Assembly (NCBI RefSeq): GCF_000258175.1
Contig: NZ_JH636049.1
Location: 4,069,482 to 4,133,481 of the forward strand
Direction of reading: 5' to 3'
Length of the DNA: 64,000 nt
From: Saccharomonospora xinjiangensis XJ-54
GTDB taxonomy: Bacteria; Actinomycetota; Actinomycetes; Mycobacteriales; Pseudonocardiaceae
Part shown: one piece after another, positions 1-8,898 of the stretch
How the letters are laid out: the number at the start of each line of letters is the position of its first letter
Numbering within the stretch: position 1 is the stretch's first letter
Translations under genes and position numbers: made by a program
Notes under the pieces: model-generated
What the model saw: the letters and a program-made list of their open reading frames with translations, nothing else
Told to the model about the DNA's origin: nothing
The model's database searches: none

Positions 1-116
1 AGGAAGGCGTGCACCCGCAGCGTGATGATGAGCAGCAGCAGGACGGCGATCGCGCAGGCGGCGATGCCCAGGAGTGGCCCTGTGCCGAGGGTCTGTGTCC
101 ACTCGTCGGTGTTCAT
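1..116 (-). CDS. gntP: GntP-family gluconate permease, N-terminal fragment
   Basis: Only the first 38 codons lie in the window; the gene runs off the left edge. It starts at an ATG (complement 116-114). A short polar N-terminus is followed by a hydrophobic stretch rich in Leu, Ile and Ala that can form the first membrane helix. This matches the usual start of gluconate:H+ symporters. The gluconokinase gene 94 bases upstream on the same strand supports the assignment: the pair would take up gluconate and phosphorylate it. The identity rests on this fragment and on context, so it is probable rather than certain. Confidence 0.7.
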   Translation of the reverse strand, partial: MNTDEWTQTLGTGPLLGIAACAIAVLLLLIITLRVHAF

Positions 117-210
117 CCGAAGCTCCGTTGCTTGTCGGGGGTGGGGAGAAAACGCCGCCGGGTCTACGAGTCCCGTAGTTCCGGAAGGCGGAGGAGGGGC
201 AACGCCGGGT

Positions 211-729
211 CTACTCCGGTGCCGTGCCGAGACCGAGGCCGGTCAGAGCGGAGGCGGCGATCCGCTCCGGTGACCGTCCGAGATCGACGGTGACCCCGTC
301 CTCGGTCGCGTCCAGTGGTTCGAGGTCGCCGAACTGTGAGGCCAGCAGGGACGGCGGCATGAAGTGGCCGGACCTGGAGGACAGCCGCTCGCTGACGACG
401 GATGCGGGACCCGCCAGGTGCACGAACCGCACCCGCGCCCCCGCCTGACGCAGGATGTCGCGATAGGACCGTTTCAGTGCCGAGCAGGTGACGACGGCGT
501 TCTCGCCGGCCTCCGCCCTCGCTGTGATCCAGTCCCGTAGCGCCGAGAGCCAGGGAGCGCGGTCCTCGTCGGTGAGGGGGACACCGGCGGACATCTTGTC
601 GATGTTGGAGGCGGGGTGGAACTCGTCGGCCTCGGCCATCGGCCAGCCGAGTTCGTCCGCGAGAAGCCGGGCGACGGTGCTCTTGCCCGCGCCGGACACT
701 CCCATCACCACCAGGCAGGTGGCATTCAT
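211..729 (-). CDS. gntK: Gluconokinase
   Basis: ATP-dependent phosphorylation of D-gluconate to 6-phosphogluconate in the cytoplasm. The 172-residue length is typical of the small GntK family (P-loop shikimate-kinase-like fold). The Walker A motif GVSGAGKST lies at residues 10-18. The DEFHPASNIDKM block that follows is the conserved substrate region, and CSALKRSYRD is the lid motif. I chose the ATG at complement 729 because GAGGTG lies a few bases upstream and the Walker loop then sits at its normal distance from the N-terminus; reading 17 residues further upstream would only add non-family sequence. gntK and the permease fragment form a leftward operon, with the GntR gene divergent. Confidence 0.92.
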   Translation of the reverse strand: MNATCLVVMGVSGAGKSTVARLLADELGWPMAEADEFHPASNIDKMSAGVPLTDEDRAPWLSALRDWITARAEAGENAVVTCSALKRSYRDILRQAGARVRFVHLAGPASVVSERLSSRSGHFMPPSLLASQFGDLEPLDATEDGVTVDLGRSPERIAASALTGLGLGTAPE

Positions 730-748
730 GACACACCTCGTTTTAAAG

Positions 749-762
749 GTCATACTTTTGAC
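749..762. promoter_or_regulatory. Inverted repeat GTCA-N6-TGAC between gntK and the GntR gene
   Basis: A perfect 4+4 inverted repeat with a 6-base spacer sits in the 95-base divergent intergenic region, 20 bases upstream of gntK. Location and symmetry suit a site for the FCD-type GntR protein encoded next door. FadR-like regulators bind short palindromes. The half-sites are short, so chance is possible. Confidence 0.35.
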
Positions 763-824
763 GGCGAAAGATAACACCATTCGCCCATCCGTGTGAAGGT
801 GTGGTGCCGGGATAGGCTCGGCAC

Positions 825-1541
825 GTGAGCGTTGAGCCGGAAGCGGGGGTGGATGTCCTGCACAGCACCGTGCTGGACACGATCGGTTCCGACATCACGG
901 GTGGCGCACTGGCCTGTGGCGACGTGCTGACGCTCGACCGGATCCAGGAGCGTTTCGGTGTGTCGCGCACGGTCGCCCGCGAGAGCATGCGAGTCCTCGA
1001 GTCGATGGGCCTCGTGCGGTCCCGCAGGCGCGTCGGCATCACCGTGCAGCCTCGGTCGAGGTGGAACGTATTCGACCCGAGGGTCATCTGGTGGCGGCTT
1101 TCCGGCCCCGGCAGGGACGAGCAGTTGCGGTCACTCACCGAACTGCGGATCGCGGTGGAGCCGCTGGCCGCCGCCGCTGCGGCGCGCAGCGCGTCGGCCG
1201 AGGAGCGCGCCAAGGCCGTGGCCCTCGCAGCCGAGATGCGCGGGCTCGGGGAGGAGGGAAGGCTCGACGAGTTCCTTGACCGCGATGTCGCCTTCCACAC
1301 GCTGTTGCTGAAGGCGAGCGGCAACGAGATGTTCGGCGCGCTGTCCGATGTCGTGGCCGTGGTCCTTCGCGGGCGCGCCCAGGTCGGCCTCATGCCGCAC
1401 CAGCCGGTGCCCGAGGCTCTCGACCTCCACGAACAGGTGGCGGTGTCGGTCGCGCGGGGATCCTCCGTCGCCGCCGAGGCCGCGATGACGGAGCTGCTGG
1501 CCGAGGTGCGGGATGCGATGCTGCCGTTGTGGCGGCGTTGA
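825..1541 (+). CDS. FadR/FCD-subfamily GntR transcriptional regulator
   Basis: A 238-residue regulator. The N-terminal winged helix-turn-helix (about residues 15-75) carries the pattern LDRIQERFGVSRTVARESMR, typical of GntR proteins. The C-terminal half is all-helical with the FCD pattern: ELRIAVEPLAAAAAAR, DVAFHTLLLKASGN and a late LHEQVAVSVARG. The H and D/E residues in these blocks normally bind a metal and a small acid ligand. The GTG at 825 is the start; no strong ribosome site precedes it, so the transcript may be leaderless. Its position opposite gntK/gntP implies that it represses gluconate use and responds to gluconate or its phosphate; that role is inferred from context. Confidence 0.85.
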   Translation: MSVEPEAGVDVLHSTVLDTIGSDITGGALACGDVLTLDRIQERFGVSRTVARESMRVLESMGLVRSRRRVGITVQPRSRWNVFDPRVIWWRLSGPGRDEQLRSLTELRIAVEPLAAAAAARSASAEERAKAVALAAEMRGLGEEGRLDEFLDRDVAFHTLLLKASGNEMFGALSDVVAVVLRGRAQVGLMPHQPVPEALDLHEQVAVSVARGSSVAAEAAMTELLAEVRDAMLPLWRR

Positions 1542-1848
1542 CCAGTGCCGCTGTCATGCCCGCCAATGGCCCAGACCTTTCGCCGTGGAGCCGGATCGGC
1601 AGGCTGGATTGCGTGACCGCGAGGCGCACGGGAGAGCGGCGGCCGTCTCGCGGCGCAGGGTGTCCGATGTGGACGGTTGCGCTCGACCGGCCGGTTCTCT
1701 CGTCCGGACCAGGAAGCCGGGCTGTGGATCGGGCTCATGACCGCGACGGAGCTCACGGTGGTGCTTCGCCCGAAAGTGGGCTGCGCTCGGGTACGTCCCT
1801 AGACTAAGCAGAACGAGGCAGCGAGAACGACGGCGAGCGAGGTGGAGC
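1542..1848. promoter_or_regulatory. Non-coding gap with probable dxs promoter
   Basis: 307 bases without a convincing gene. Near the right end TAGACT (1800-1805) resembles an actinobacterial -10 box, about 44 bases before the dxs start. GAGGTGGAG just before the GTG start is the ribosome site. No clear -35 box or strong hairpin was seen. The rest looks like ordinary spacer. Confidence 0.4.
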
Positions 1849-3786
1849 GTGACGTTGCTGGAGTCCGTACACGGGCCGGCCGATCTCAAACGGATGGACC
1901 ACGATCAGTTGGGCGTGCTGGCAGGGGAGATCAGGGATTTCCTCGTGGAAAAGGTGCGCAGGGCGGGCGGCCATCTCGGACCCAACCTCGGTGTCGTCGA
2001 GGTCACCATGGCGGTGCACCGGGTGTTCGACTCGCCGAAGGACGCACTGCTCTTCGACGTGGGGCACCAGTCGTACGTGCACAAAATCGTCACAGGACGG
2101 CACCGCGACTTCGACCGACTGCGCCAACAGGGTGGCATCGCAGGGTATCCGGCGCGTGCGGAGAGTGAGCACGACTTCATTGAGAACAGCCACGCGTCCA
2201 CAGCACTGTCGTACGCGGACGGGCTGGCGAAGGCCTACCAGCTCGCCGGAGGAGGGCGGCATGCCGTGGCGATCGTCGGTGACGGCGCGCTGACCGGCGG
2301 CATGTGCTGGGAGGCGTTGAACAACATCGCGGCCGACCCGGAACGCCCCGTCGTCATCGTCGTCAACGACAACGGCCGCTCGTACTCCCCGACGATCGGC
2401 GGGTTCGCCGAGCACCTCGCCTCACTGCGCCTGCGTCGTGGCTACGAGCGCCTGCTCGACGGCGGCAAGGAACTGTTGCAGAACACCCCGGTGGTGGGCA
2501 GGCCGCTCTACACCGCGTTGCATGCCGCGAAAGCCGGCATCAAGGATGCGCTCAGCCCCCAGGTGATGTTCTCCGACCTCGGACTGAAGTACATCGGCCC
2601 TGTCGATGGACACGATCTCGTGGCGCTCGAAAAGGCGTTGCTCAGCGCCAAGGCGTTCGGCGGCCCGGTCATCGTGCACGCCGTCACCGAGAAGGGCCAC
2701 GGCTACGCGCCCGCGGTGAACCACCAGGCCGATCAGATGCACCAGACCGACCCGATCGACCCGCAGACCGGCAAGCCGCGCGCCAAGGGGCCGAGCTGGA
2801 CCTCGGTGTTCGGAGACGAACTCGTCAAGATCGGTGCGGAACGTCCCGACGTGGTGGCCATCACGGCGGCCATGCTGCGTTCCACGGGCCTGCACACGTT
2901 CGCCGAGAGCTATCCCGACCGCTGGTACGACGTCGGCATCGCCGAGCAGCACGCCGTCACCTCAGCCGCCGGTCTCGCGATGGGTGGGTTGCACCCCGTC
3001 GTCGCCGTGTACTCGACGTTCCTCAACCGGGCGTTCGACCAGGTGCTCATGGATGTGGCGCTGCATCGGCTTCCCGTGACACTCGTGCTGGACAGGGCGG
3101 GCATCACAGGGCCGGACGGGCCGAGCCACCACGGCATGTGGGATCTCTCCCTGCTGGGCATGGTGCCGGGTATGCGGGTGGCCGCGCCGAGGGACGCGCA
3201 GACGTTGCGCGAGGAGCTGCGCGAGGCCGTTCAGGTGTCGGAAGGGCCGACCGCCCTGCGGTTCTCCAGGGGCAGCGTGGTGGAGTCCGTGCCTGCCGTC
3301 GATCGGGTCGGCACCGTGGACGTCCTGCGCCGCGATGAGGGCGGGGACGTGTTGCTCGTCGCTGTCGGCGCGTTCGCGGAACTCGGGCTCGCGGCGGCCG
3401 ACCGGCTGGCCGACCAGGGCATCGGCGTCACGGTCGTCGATCCGAGGTGGGTCCTGCCCGTGCCGGAGGAACTCGTGTCGCTGTCGGAGTCCCACCGGCT
3501 CGTCGTCACACTGGAGGACAGCGGCAGGCACGGCGGTTTCGGTTCGGCGCTGGCCGCGGCTCTGCGCGACGCCGACAGCGACGTGCCGCTGCGTGACCTC
3601 GGCGTTCCTCAGCGTTTCCTGGAGCACGGCAGCCGCGACGAGGTGCTCGCGAGCATCGGGCTCACGGCGCAGGACGTGGCGCGAAGGGTCACGGAGTGGG
3701 CCGCGGGCAGGCTGGGAGCCGCGGCGGAGGATGCCGAGAGCGTCGAGGACCCCTCCGACGAGGCAGTGGACACGCCCCGTGACTGA
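1849..3786 (+). CDS. dxs: 1-deoxy-D-xylulose-5-phosphate synthase
   Basis: Condenses pyruvate and glyceraldehyde 3-phosphate to DXP, the first step of the MEP isoprenoid pathway; it needs thiamine diphosphate and Mg2+. The 645-residue length is normal. The N-terminal block [12 protein letters not shown] contains the catalytic His (H43). GDGALTGG (144-151) starts the ThDP/Mg site. The central domain has VGIAEQHAV with the catalytic Glu (about E366). HGMWDLSLL and the C-terminal transketolase-like domain are complete. The last 25 residues are an acidic, non-conserved tail. GTG start with a good ribosome site. The gene is monocistronic in appearance. Confidence 0.97.
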   Translation: MTLLESVHGPADLKRMDHDQLGVLAGEIRDFLVEKVRRAGGHLGPNLGVVEVTMAVHRVFDSPKDALLFDVGHQSYVHKIVTGRHRDFDRLRQQGGIAGYPARAESEHDFIENSHASTALSYADGLAKAYQLAGGGRHAVAIVGDGALTGGMCWEALNNIAADPERPVVIVVNDNGRSYSPTIGGFAEHLASLRLRRGYERLLDGGKELLQNTPVVGRPLYTALHAAKAGIKDALSPQVMFSDLGLKYIGPVDGHDLVALEKALLSAKAFGGPVIVHAVTEKGHGYAPAVNHQADQMHQTDPIDPQTGKPRAKGPSWTSVFGDELVKIGAERPDVVAITAAMLRSTGLHTFAESYPDRWYDVGIAEQHAVTSAAGLAMGGLHPVVAVYSTFLNRAFDQVLMDVALHRLPVTLVLDRAGITGPDGPSHHGMWDLSLLGMVPGMRVAAPRDAQTLREELREAVQVSEGPTALRFSRGSVVESVPAVDRVGTVDVLRRDEGGDVLLVAVGAFAELGLAAADRLADQGIGVTVVDPRWVLPVPEELVSLSESHRLVVTLEDSGRHGGFGSALAAALRDADSDVPLRDLGVPQRFLEHGSRDEVLASIGLTAQDVARRVTEWAAGRLGAAAEDAESVEDPSDEAVDTPRD

Positions 3787-3829
3787 CCGCCATCAGAATT
3801 CTCTCAGGTGACTGTGACACGGTGTTGAC

Positions 3830-4525
3830 GTGCGCGTATTGGTTGTAGAGGACGAGGCGCCGCTGGCCGAGGCGATCGCGCGTGGCCTGCGGCGCGAGGG
3901 GATGGCCGTCGATCTCGCGTTCGACGGTGACGAGGGGCACGAGAAGGTCTCGATCACGCGGTACGACGTCGTGATCCTCGACCGCGATCTCCCCGGAATG
4001 CCGGGTGACGAGTTGTGCGGGGAAATCGTGACGTCGGGCGAACTGACCAGGGTGCTCATGCTCACGGCGAGCGGCTCGGTGTCCGACCGCGTCGAGGGGC
4101 TTTCCCTCGGCGCCGACGACTACCTCGCCAAGCCGTTCGCCTTCCCCGAGCTGGTGGCCAGGGTGCGGGCGCTGGGCCGGAGGGCCACGCCTGCGACCCC
4201 GCCGGTGCTCGTGGCCGACGACGTGGAGCTCGATCCCGCGAAGCGCACGGTTCACCGCGCGGGGCGTCCCGTGGAGCTGACCCGCAAGGAGTTCGGTGTT
4301 CTCGAGGTGCTGCTCTCGGCCAAGGGGGCCGTGGTGAGCAGTGAGGAGCTGCTGGAGCGCGTGTGGGACGAGAACGCGGACCCGTTCACCACCACGGTCA
4401 GGGTCACGGTGATGACCCTGCGCAAGAAGCTCGGTGAGCCGGGCATCATCGAGACCGTGGTCGGTTCGGGATACCGGGTGCCCGGTGCGGACTCCTCGGC
4501 GGAGTCTGCTTCGCTGAGCCGGTGA
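3830..4525 (+). CDS. OmpR/PhoB-type response regulator
   Basis: 231 residues. The receiver domain (1-115) has acidic residues E7/D8, phosphoacceptor D51 in ILDRDLPG, T78 in MLTA and K100 in YLAKPF. The C-terminal winged helix (about 125-220) includes ELTRKEFGVLEVLL and TVRVTVMTLRKKL, and ends with the beta-hairpin motif ETVVGSGYRV. It overlaps the histidine kinase by 4 bases, so the two are translationally coupled partners. The start is the GTG at 3830. The target genes and signal cannot be read from sequence. Confidence 0.93.
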   Translation: MRVLVVEDEAPLAEAIARGLRREGMAVDLAFDGDEGHEKVSITRYDVVILDRDLPGMPGDELCGEIVTSGELTRVLMLTASGSVSDRVEGLSLGADDYLAKPFAFPELVARVRALGRRATPATPPVLVADDVELDPAKRTVHRAGRPVELTRKEFGVLEVLLSAKGAVVSSEELLERVWDENADPFTTTVRVTVMTLRKKLGEPGIIETVVGSGYRVPGADSSAESASLSR

Positions 4526-5661
4526 TCCGCCGCATCGGCCTGCCCACCCGCACTCTCCGCGCCCGTGTCACCCTGCTCGCGACCTCGCTCGTCGCCGTCG
4601 TGAGCGTGGTGCTGTTGTGGCTGGCGTGGCGTCTCGTTGGCGATTCGGTCGCCGCTGTTCCCCAACTGCCACCGGGCACTCTCGTGCGGGTGGACGGCGT
4701 GGACGTCGAGGCGTCCGTTCTCTCCGAGCACCTGCGGCAGCAGGCGCGGGAACGCATGGTGGCGGCCGGTCTCGTCGCGTTCGTGTTCGTGGTGCTGGCC
4801 GCAGGCATTCTGGCGTGGACGTTCACGTCGCGGGTGCTGCGCCCGCTGCGCGAGATCACGGACACGGCGCGCAGGCTGTCGGTGGAGTCGATGGGCGAGC
4901 GCATCGGGGATGTCGGCAGCCACGACGAACTCGCCGAACTCGCCCACACCTTCGACGCCATGCTGAACCGGCTCCAGGCCGCGTTCGAGGCGCAGCGGCA
5001 CTTCGTGGCCAACGCGAGCCACGAACTGCGCACTCCGCTGGCGGTCATCCGCACCGAGCTGGACGTGACCCTGTCCGACGATGAGGCCGACGAGGCCGAG
5101 CTGCGTCGCATGGCGGGCGTGGTGCGTGACGCGACCGATCGCGCGGAGCGGCTGGTGAACTCGTTGCTGCTGCTCGCCCGTACCGACGGCGCGGGACTCG
5201 CCGTGACCGAGCGGGTTGACCTCGCGGAGGTCGTGAACAGCGCCTGGCTGTCGGTCAGGGCGAACGCGGAACGCAAGGGTGTCACGGCGCGGTTCCATCT
5301 CGTCGCCGCGCCCACCGTCGGTGACCCCGCGCTCCTGGAACGGGTCGCGGGCAACCTGCTGGAGAACGGCGTCACGCACAACGTCGAGAACGGATGGCTC
5401 GACGTCAGCACCGGCGTCGTGGACGACGCACGGGTGATGCTGCGTGTGCGGTCCTCAGGCGGAGTGATCGACCCCGAGGCGGTGACCGGATTGTTCGAGC
5501 CGTTCCGCAGGGCGGGGGTCGCCCGCACCGCCCGCACGGGGGCCGGGCTCGGACTGTCGATCGTGCACGCCGCCGTGCACGCCCACGGCGGATCGGTGCA
5601 TGCCGAACCCGTGCCCGGTGGTGGGCTCGCGGTCACGGTGGTACTGCCTGCCGCCCGGTGA
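4522..5661 (+). CDS. Membrane sensor histidine kinase
   Basis: 379 residues. Two membrane segments (about residues 12-33 and 78-100) flank a short external loop. A HAMP region follows (about 100-150), then the H-box NASHELRTPLA with phospho-acceptor H167. The N-box is NLLENGVTHN and the G-box is TGAGLGLSIVHAAVHAHGG. It overlaps the upstream regulator gene (GTGA at 4522-4525) and should phosphorylate that regulator. The sensor loop is only about 45 residues long, so ligand sensing may be simple or occur through the membrane. The next gene converges on it with 13 bases between them. Confidence 0.92.
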   Translation: MIRRIGLPTRTLRARVTLLATSLVAVVSVVLLWLAWRLVGDSVAAVPQLPPGTLVRVDGVDVEASVLSEHLRQQARERMVAAGLVAFVFVVLAAGILAWTFTSRVLRPLREITDTARRLSVESMGERIGDVGSHDELAELAHTFDAMLNRLQAAFEAQRHFVANASHELRTPLAVIRTELDVTLSDDEADEAELRRMAGVVRDATDRAERLVNSLLLLARTDGAGLAVTERVDLAEVVNSAWLSVRANAERKGVTARFHLVAAPTVGDPALLERVAGNLLENGVTHNVENGWLDVSTGVVDDARVMLRVRSSGGVIDPEAVTGLFEPFRRAGVARTARTGAGLGLSIVHAAVHAHGGSVHAEPVPGGGLAVTVVLPAAR

Positions 5662-5674
5662 CGTTCAGGGATGT

Positions 5675-6916
5675 TCAGGAACCGGCACGCAGTGCGGCGC
5701 TGAGTGCTTCGGCCGTCAACGCCACCTGCCACGGTCTCGCGCCGCCTGCCGCGAGCACCGTCGCCACGGATTCCGCCGACGTGTCCGACGGCGGGCGCCA
5801 GCAGGTGCGGCGCACGAGGTCGGGAAGCAGGAGATTCTCCACGGGCAGCCGGTGCCGTTCCGCGAGGTCAGCCAGCGCCGTCTTCGCGGCGGCGAGCCGG
5901 GCCGCGGCGTCGGGGTCCTTGTCCGCCCAGCGGTTCGGCGGCGGTGGCCCGTCGTTGGAGACCGCCGTGTTCGGCAGGTCCGCCTCGGGGAGCGTCCTGG
6001 CGTGCTGCAACTGCCTCAGCCAGCGGTCGGTGTGCCGCCGCTGGACGCGACCGCCGAACACAGGAAGCTTCGAAAGCTCGGCAGGCGTCCTGGGGTCGGC
6101 GAGCACAGCGTTGACGATCGCGCTGTCCGGAAGGATGCGGCCGGGAGCCCGATCACGCCTGCGGGCCAGCTCGTCGCGTTCCTCCCACAGCGCGCGCACG
6201 GCGGCGAGACCGCGCGCGGTGCGGATCTTGTGAATACCCGACGTGCGGCGCCACGGTTCCGCGCGAGGGCCGGGCGGCTCGGCCGTTCTGACGGCCTCGA
6301 ATTCCTGATACGCCCAGTCGAGCTTGCCCGATGCGGCGAGTTCGGCTTCGAGCTTCGCCCGCAGCGGGACGAGCAGCTCGACATCGAGCGCGGCGTAGTT
6401 GAGCCACTCGACCGGAAGCGGACGGCGCGACCAGTCAGCGGCGCTGTGCCCCTTCTCCAGCCGGTAGCCCAGCAGCGATTCGACCAGCGTTCCCAGCGCG
6501 ACCCGCTGGTATCCGGCGAGCCGTCCCGCCAGTTCGGTGTCGAACAGCGACGGCGGGCGAAGACCGAGCTCGGCAAGGCACGGCAGGTCCTGGGACGCCG
6601 CGTGGAGAACCCATTCGACGCTGTTCATCACCTCGGCCAACGGCGCGAGCTGATCACGCAGCGGGATGGGGTCGATCAAGAAGGTGCCCGCGCCCTCACG
6701 TCTGATCTGGACGAGATACGCCTTCGGCCAGTATCGGTAGCCGGAAGCACGTTCAGTGTCCACGGCGAGCGCACCGCTGCCCTCGGCCAGCCTTGCGCAC
6801 GCCGCTCGCAACTCACCGGAATCGGCGATCACATCAGGGGTGCCTTCGGCCGGTTCCGTCAGCGGAAGAGGCGCAGACTCCCCCGGCGTGCCGGAGCCTT
6901 GATCTGCGTTGTCCAC
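5675..6916 (-). CDS. RNase D-like 3'-5' exonuclease with HRDC domain
   Basis: 413 residues. The DEDDy exonuclease core is intact: D53 and E55 in AVDTERA, D110 in ASQDLPCL, and Y174 and D178 in YAALDVELL. An HRDC domain (about 215-300) follows, with a second C-terminal helical domain. Family role: trimming of structured RNA 3' ends, including tRNA precursors, with two metal ions. Actinobacterial members are usually about this long. A LuxR-type regulator gene lies 66 bases downstream on the same strand. The N-terminal 25 residues are low-complexity and acidic. Confidence 0.88.
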   Translation of the reverse strand: MDNADQGSGTPGESAPLPLTEPAEGTPDVIADSGELRAACARLAEGSGALAVDTERASGYRYWPKAYLVQIRREGAGTFLIDPIPLRDQLAPLAEVMNSVEWVLHAASQDLPCLAELGLRPPSLFDTELAGRLAGYQRVALGTLVESLLGYRLEKGHSAADWSRRPLPVEWLNYAALDVELLVPLRAKLEAELAASGKLDWAYQEFEAVRTAEPPGPRAEPWRRTSGIHKIRTARGLAAVRALWEERDELARRRDRAPGRILPDSAIVNAVLADPRTPAELSKLPVFGGRVQRRHTDRWLRQLQHARTLPEADLPNTAVSNDGPPPPNRWADKDPDAAARLAAAKTALADLAERHRLPVENLLLPDLVRRTCWRPPSDTSAESVATVLAAGGARPWQVALTAEALSAALRAGS

Positions 6917-6982
6917 GTTTGTGAACCCTACGGGACGGGTCTACCGCGCCTGGTTCGCCCGCCCCGTAGGGCCCTGTGTGCT

Positions 6983-7699
6983 CTAGCGGATCACGCCCGC
7001 GCGCATCGCCAGCGCGACCATCTGCGCCCTGTCGCCGGTGCCGAGCTTGCGCCCGATCCGCGAAAGGTGGGACTTCACCGTCAGCGCGGACAGGCTGAGC
7101 TCTTCGCCGATCTCCTTGTTCGACTGGCCGTCGGCGACGAGTTGCAGCACCTCGACCTCGCGAGCGGACAGCTCACGCGGCGTGTTGTCGGTGCCGGCCA
7201 CCCTGGTTCCGGTTGCCAGAACGGGTGCCACGCTCGGGTCGGCGTAGACGCCGCCCTCCAGCACCCGCCGCACGCCGTCGGTGACCACCACCGGCGACGC
7301 GGACTTCAGCAGATACGCCTGGGCGCCTGCCTGGAAGGCCGAGCGCACGGCGTACGGATCGTCGGACGAGGCGAGGACCACCACACGAAGCCAGCCACTA
7401 CTGCGCAGCTCCGTGACCAGCTCGATTCCGCTGCCATCCGGCAGCCCGAGGTCGAGGATCGCGAGGTCGCACGGCCCTGTCGCGGCCGCCCTCGCTCTCG
7501 CCTCGGCGACGCTCGCGGCCTCGTGGACCGTGCCCGCGCCCATCTGCGCAAGTCGTGCGGCGATCGCCTCCCTCAACAGTGGGTGGTCATCGACCACCAA
7601 CACAGAAAACAGTTCCTCCCGCGGGTGCGGGACCATGCTCGCCGGCAATGAGCCGGCTGGCGTGGATCGGACGGCCTGAGTAAAGCCGACGGCAGCCAC
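6983..7699 (-). CDS. NarL/LuxR-type response regulator
   Basis: 238 residues from the GTG at complement 7699. I chose this start because GGAGG lies 7 bases upstream; reading on to 7837 gives unconserved sequence. The receiver has DD at 37-38, D83 in ILDLGLPDG and a Lys in YLLKSAS. The C-terminal LuxR helix-turn-helix carries LSAREVEVLQLVADGQSNKEI. No partner kinase is adjacent, so it may be an orphan regulator or be phosphorylated by a distant kinase. Its long upstream region (7700-8246) is rich in symmetrical sequence. Confidence 0.9.
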   Translation of the reverse strand: MAAVGFTQAVRSTPAGSLPASMVPHPREELFSVLVVDDHPLLREAIAARLAQMGAGTVHEAASVAEARARAAATGPCDLAILDLGLPDGSGIELVTELRSSGWLRVVVLASSDDPYAVRSAFQAGAQAYLLKSASPVVVTDGVRRVLEGGVYADPSVAPVLATGTRVAGTDNTPRELSAREVEVLQLVADGQSNKEIGEELSLSALTVKSHLSRIGRKLGTGDRAQMVALAMRAGVIR

Positions 7700-8246
7700 G
7701 TCACTACCTCCCTGGAGTCGGTCGTGCCCCCCGACCGGCACCGGGACTTTCGGCCGATCAGCCGCGCCAGCTTTAGACCGAAAGTGGTGTCGTCGGAAGC
7801 ACTCTAGCCGCCCAAGTGGGTCAGTGGGGGCATTCACGGCGGATCAGTCCCTATCGGGTAACGACTCACCACGGGTGCTCTAGAGCATTCGGGTTGTTGA
7901 ACGGAAAGTGGTTAACGGATCGCACAACGTGGGCGATGTAACAGAGTTCCCGGGGCTCGAATGCTCGTGCATTCGCCCTGTGCGGGCCTTTCCGCCGACG
8001 GCGCTTCGAGCGTGTCCCTTCGGTTCGCAGGCATCGACGCGGCGCAGGGAAGCAAGCACGAGTGCGTTCCATCGCCCATCTCAGGCCAGGACGCCGGAAC
8101 GCGGAGCAGTATGCCGCAAGGCCCGTCCCGCTCCTTCCGGCAGGGCCGGACAGCGCGTCTTTCCGGCAGAGCCGGACAGCGCGGGAGAGCGGAACCCGGC
8201 GAAAGAGCTGCGGTGGATACGCCGGGCAGTGCCGAGCTTGCTGGGC
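7700..8246. other. Gene-free regulatory stretch with inverted repeats
   Basis: 547 bases between the NarL-type regulator and the DUF3000 gene. It contains an inverted repeat ACTTTCGG (7746-7753) / CCGAAAGT (7778-7785), a perfect 12-bp palindrome TGCTCTAGAGCA (7876-7887), and a two-copy 26-base direct repeat at 8135-8183 listed separately. The first two lie upstream of the regulator gene and could be control sites. No RNA gene or supported reading frame was found. Confidence 0.45.
8135..8183. repeat. Two-copy 26-base tandem repeat with CCGG hairpin
   Basis: The 23-base block starting TTCCGGCAG at 8135-8157 recurs at 8161-8183 with one change. The repeat period is 26. Each copy contains CCGG-N5-CCGG, so each can fold into a small hairpin. 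It lies about 64 bases from the 3' end of the leftward DUF3000 gene, where it could act in transcript ending. Confidence 0.6.
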
Positions 8247-8801
8247 TCAGTCGCCTCGGGGCTGCCCGAACACGGAGACACCGACGGGAGGCAGTCCCGC
8301 GTAATGCGACAGCGCCATCGAGAAGGCCTCGCCGTGTGGTCGCAGATCGGGGCTCGTCGGGGTCCAGGAGGCCCGCAGTTCGATGTCGTCCGTGCGGTTC
8401 GGCCCCGCGATGTCGCCGAACCGGGCCGACGACGTCTCGGTGACCGTGCCGCCCAGCGCGGTCCAGCTCGCTCCCGTCGCGTCGAGGGCGTCGGTGAGCC
8501 ACGACCAGCCCACATCGGGGAGGAACGGATCGGTGGCGAGTTCGGCGTCGAGTTCGGCGCGCAGGTACACGACGAGGCGGAACACGCCGTTCCACCCCTC
8601 CTGGCCTTGCGGATCGTGCAGCAGCACGAGCCGTCCCGTGGCCGGCACGTCGTCGGGACCGGTGGTCTCTGCCGCGAGGGCGAACGCCCACGGTGCAAGG
8701 CGCTGGGGAGCCTTGATCGGTTCCAGGGTCACCTCCGGCCGGGGGGCCACGGAACGCAACGCGGCCACGGCGGCACGGAATTCGTCGGGCGCCTCGGTCA
8801 T
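8247..8801 (-). CDS. DUF3000 family protein
   Basis: 184 residues. The pattern RPEVTLEPIKAPQRLAPWAF near the N-terminus and the DPQGQEGWNGVFRLVVYLRAE block are typical of DUF3000, an actinobacterial family of unknown function. The gene commonly sits next to hemE and an RNase D-like gene, as here. The ATG at complement 8801 is preceded by GAGAGGTGACC. No membrane segment or signal peptide was seen, so it is probably cytoplasmic. It is divergent from hemE with under 100 bases between them. No function is assigned. Confidence 0.85.
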   Translation of the reverse strand: MTEAPDEFRAAVAALRSVAPRPEVTLEPIKAPQRLAPWAFALAAETTGPDDVPATGRLVLLHDPQGQEGWNGVFRLVVYLRAELDAELATDPFLPDVGWSWLTDALDATGASWTALGGTVTETSSARFGDIAGPNRTDDIELRASWTPTSPDLRPHGEAFSMALSHYAGLPPVGVSVFGQPRGD

Positions 8802-8898
8802 CGCGGTCACCTCTCGACTGTAGGACGCGGTGTCGCCCGGTCGGGGACAGGCGCGCCGGAAAAGGGTCATCCGGAAGGGCATGGCACGATGGCCGACG

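Noticed and set aside
743..1756. Minus-strand 337-codon frame opposite the GntR gene
   Set aside because: It is a shadow of the FCD regulator and its upstream region, without any domain.
5600..7651. Long plus-strand open frame opposite RNase D and the NarL regulator
   Set aside because: No domain recognised; the opposite strand holds two complete conserved genes.
8881..8898. Upstream ATG for hemE
   Set aside because: Kept as an alternative; the ATG at 8899 fits the family length and N-terminal pattern better.
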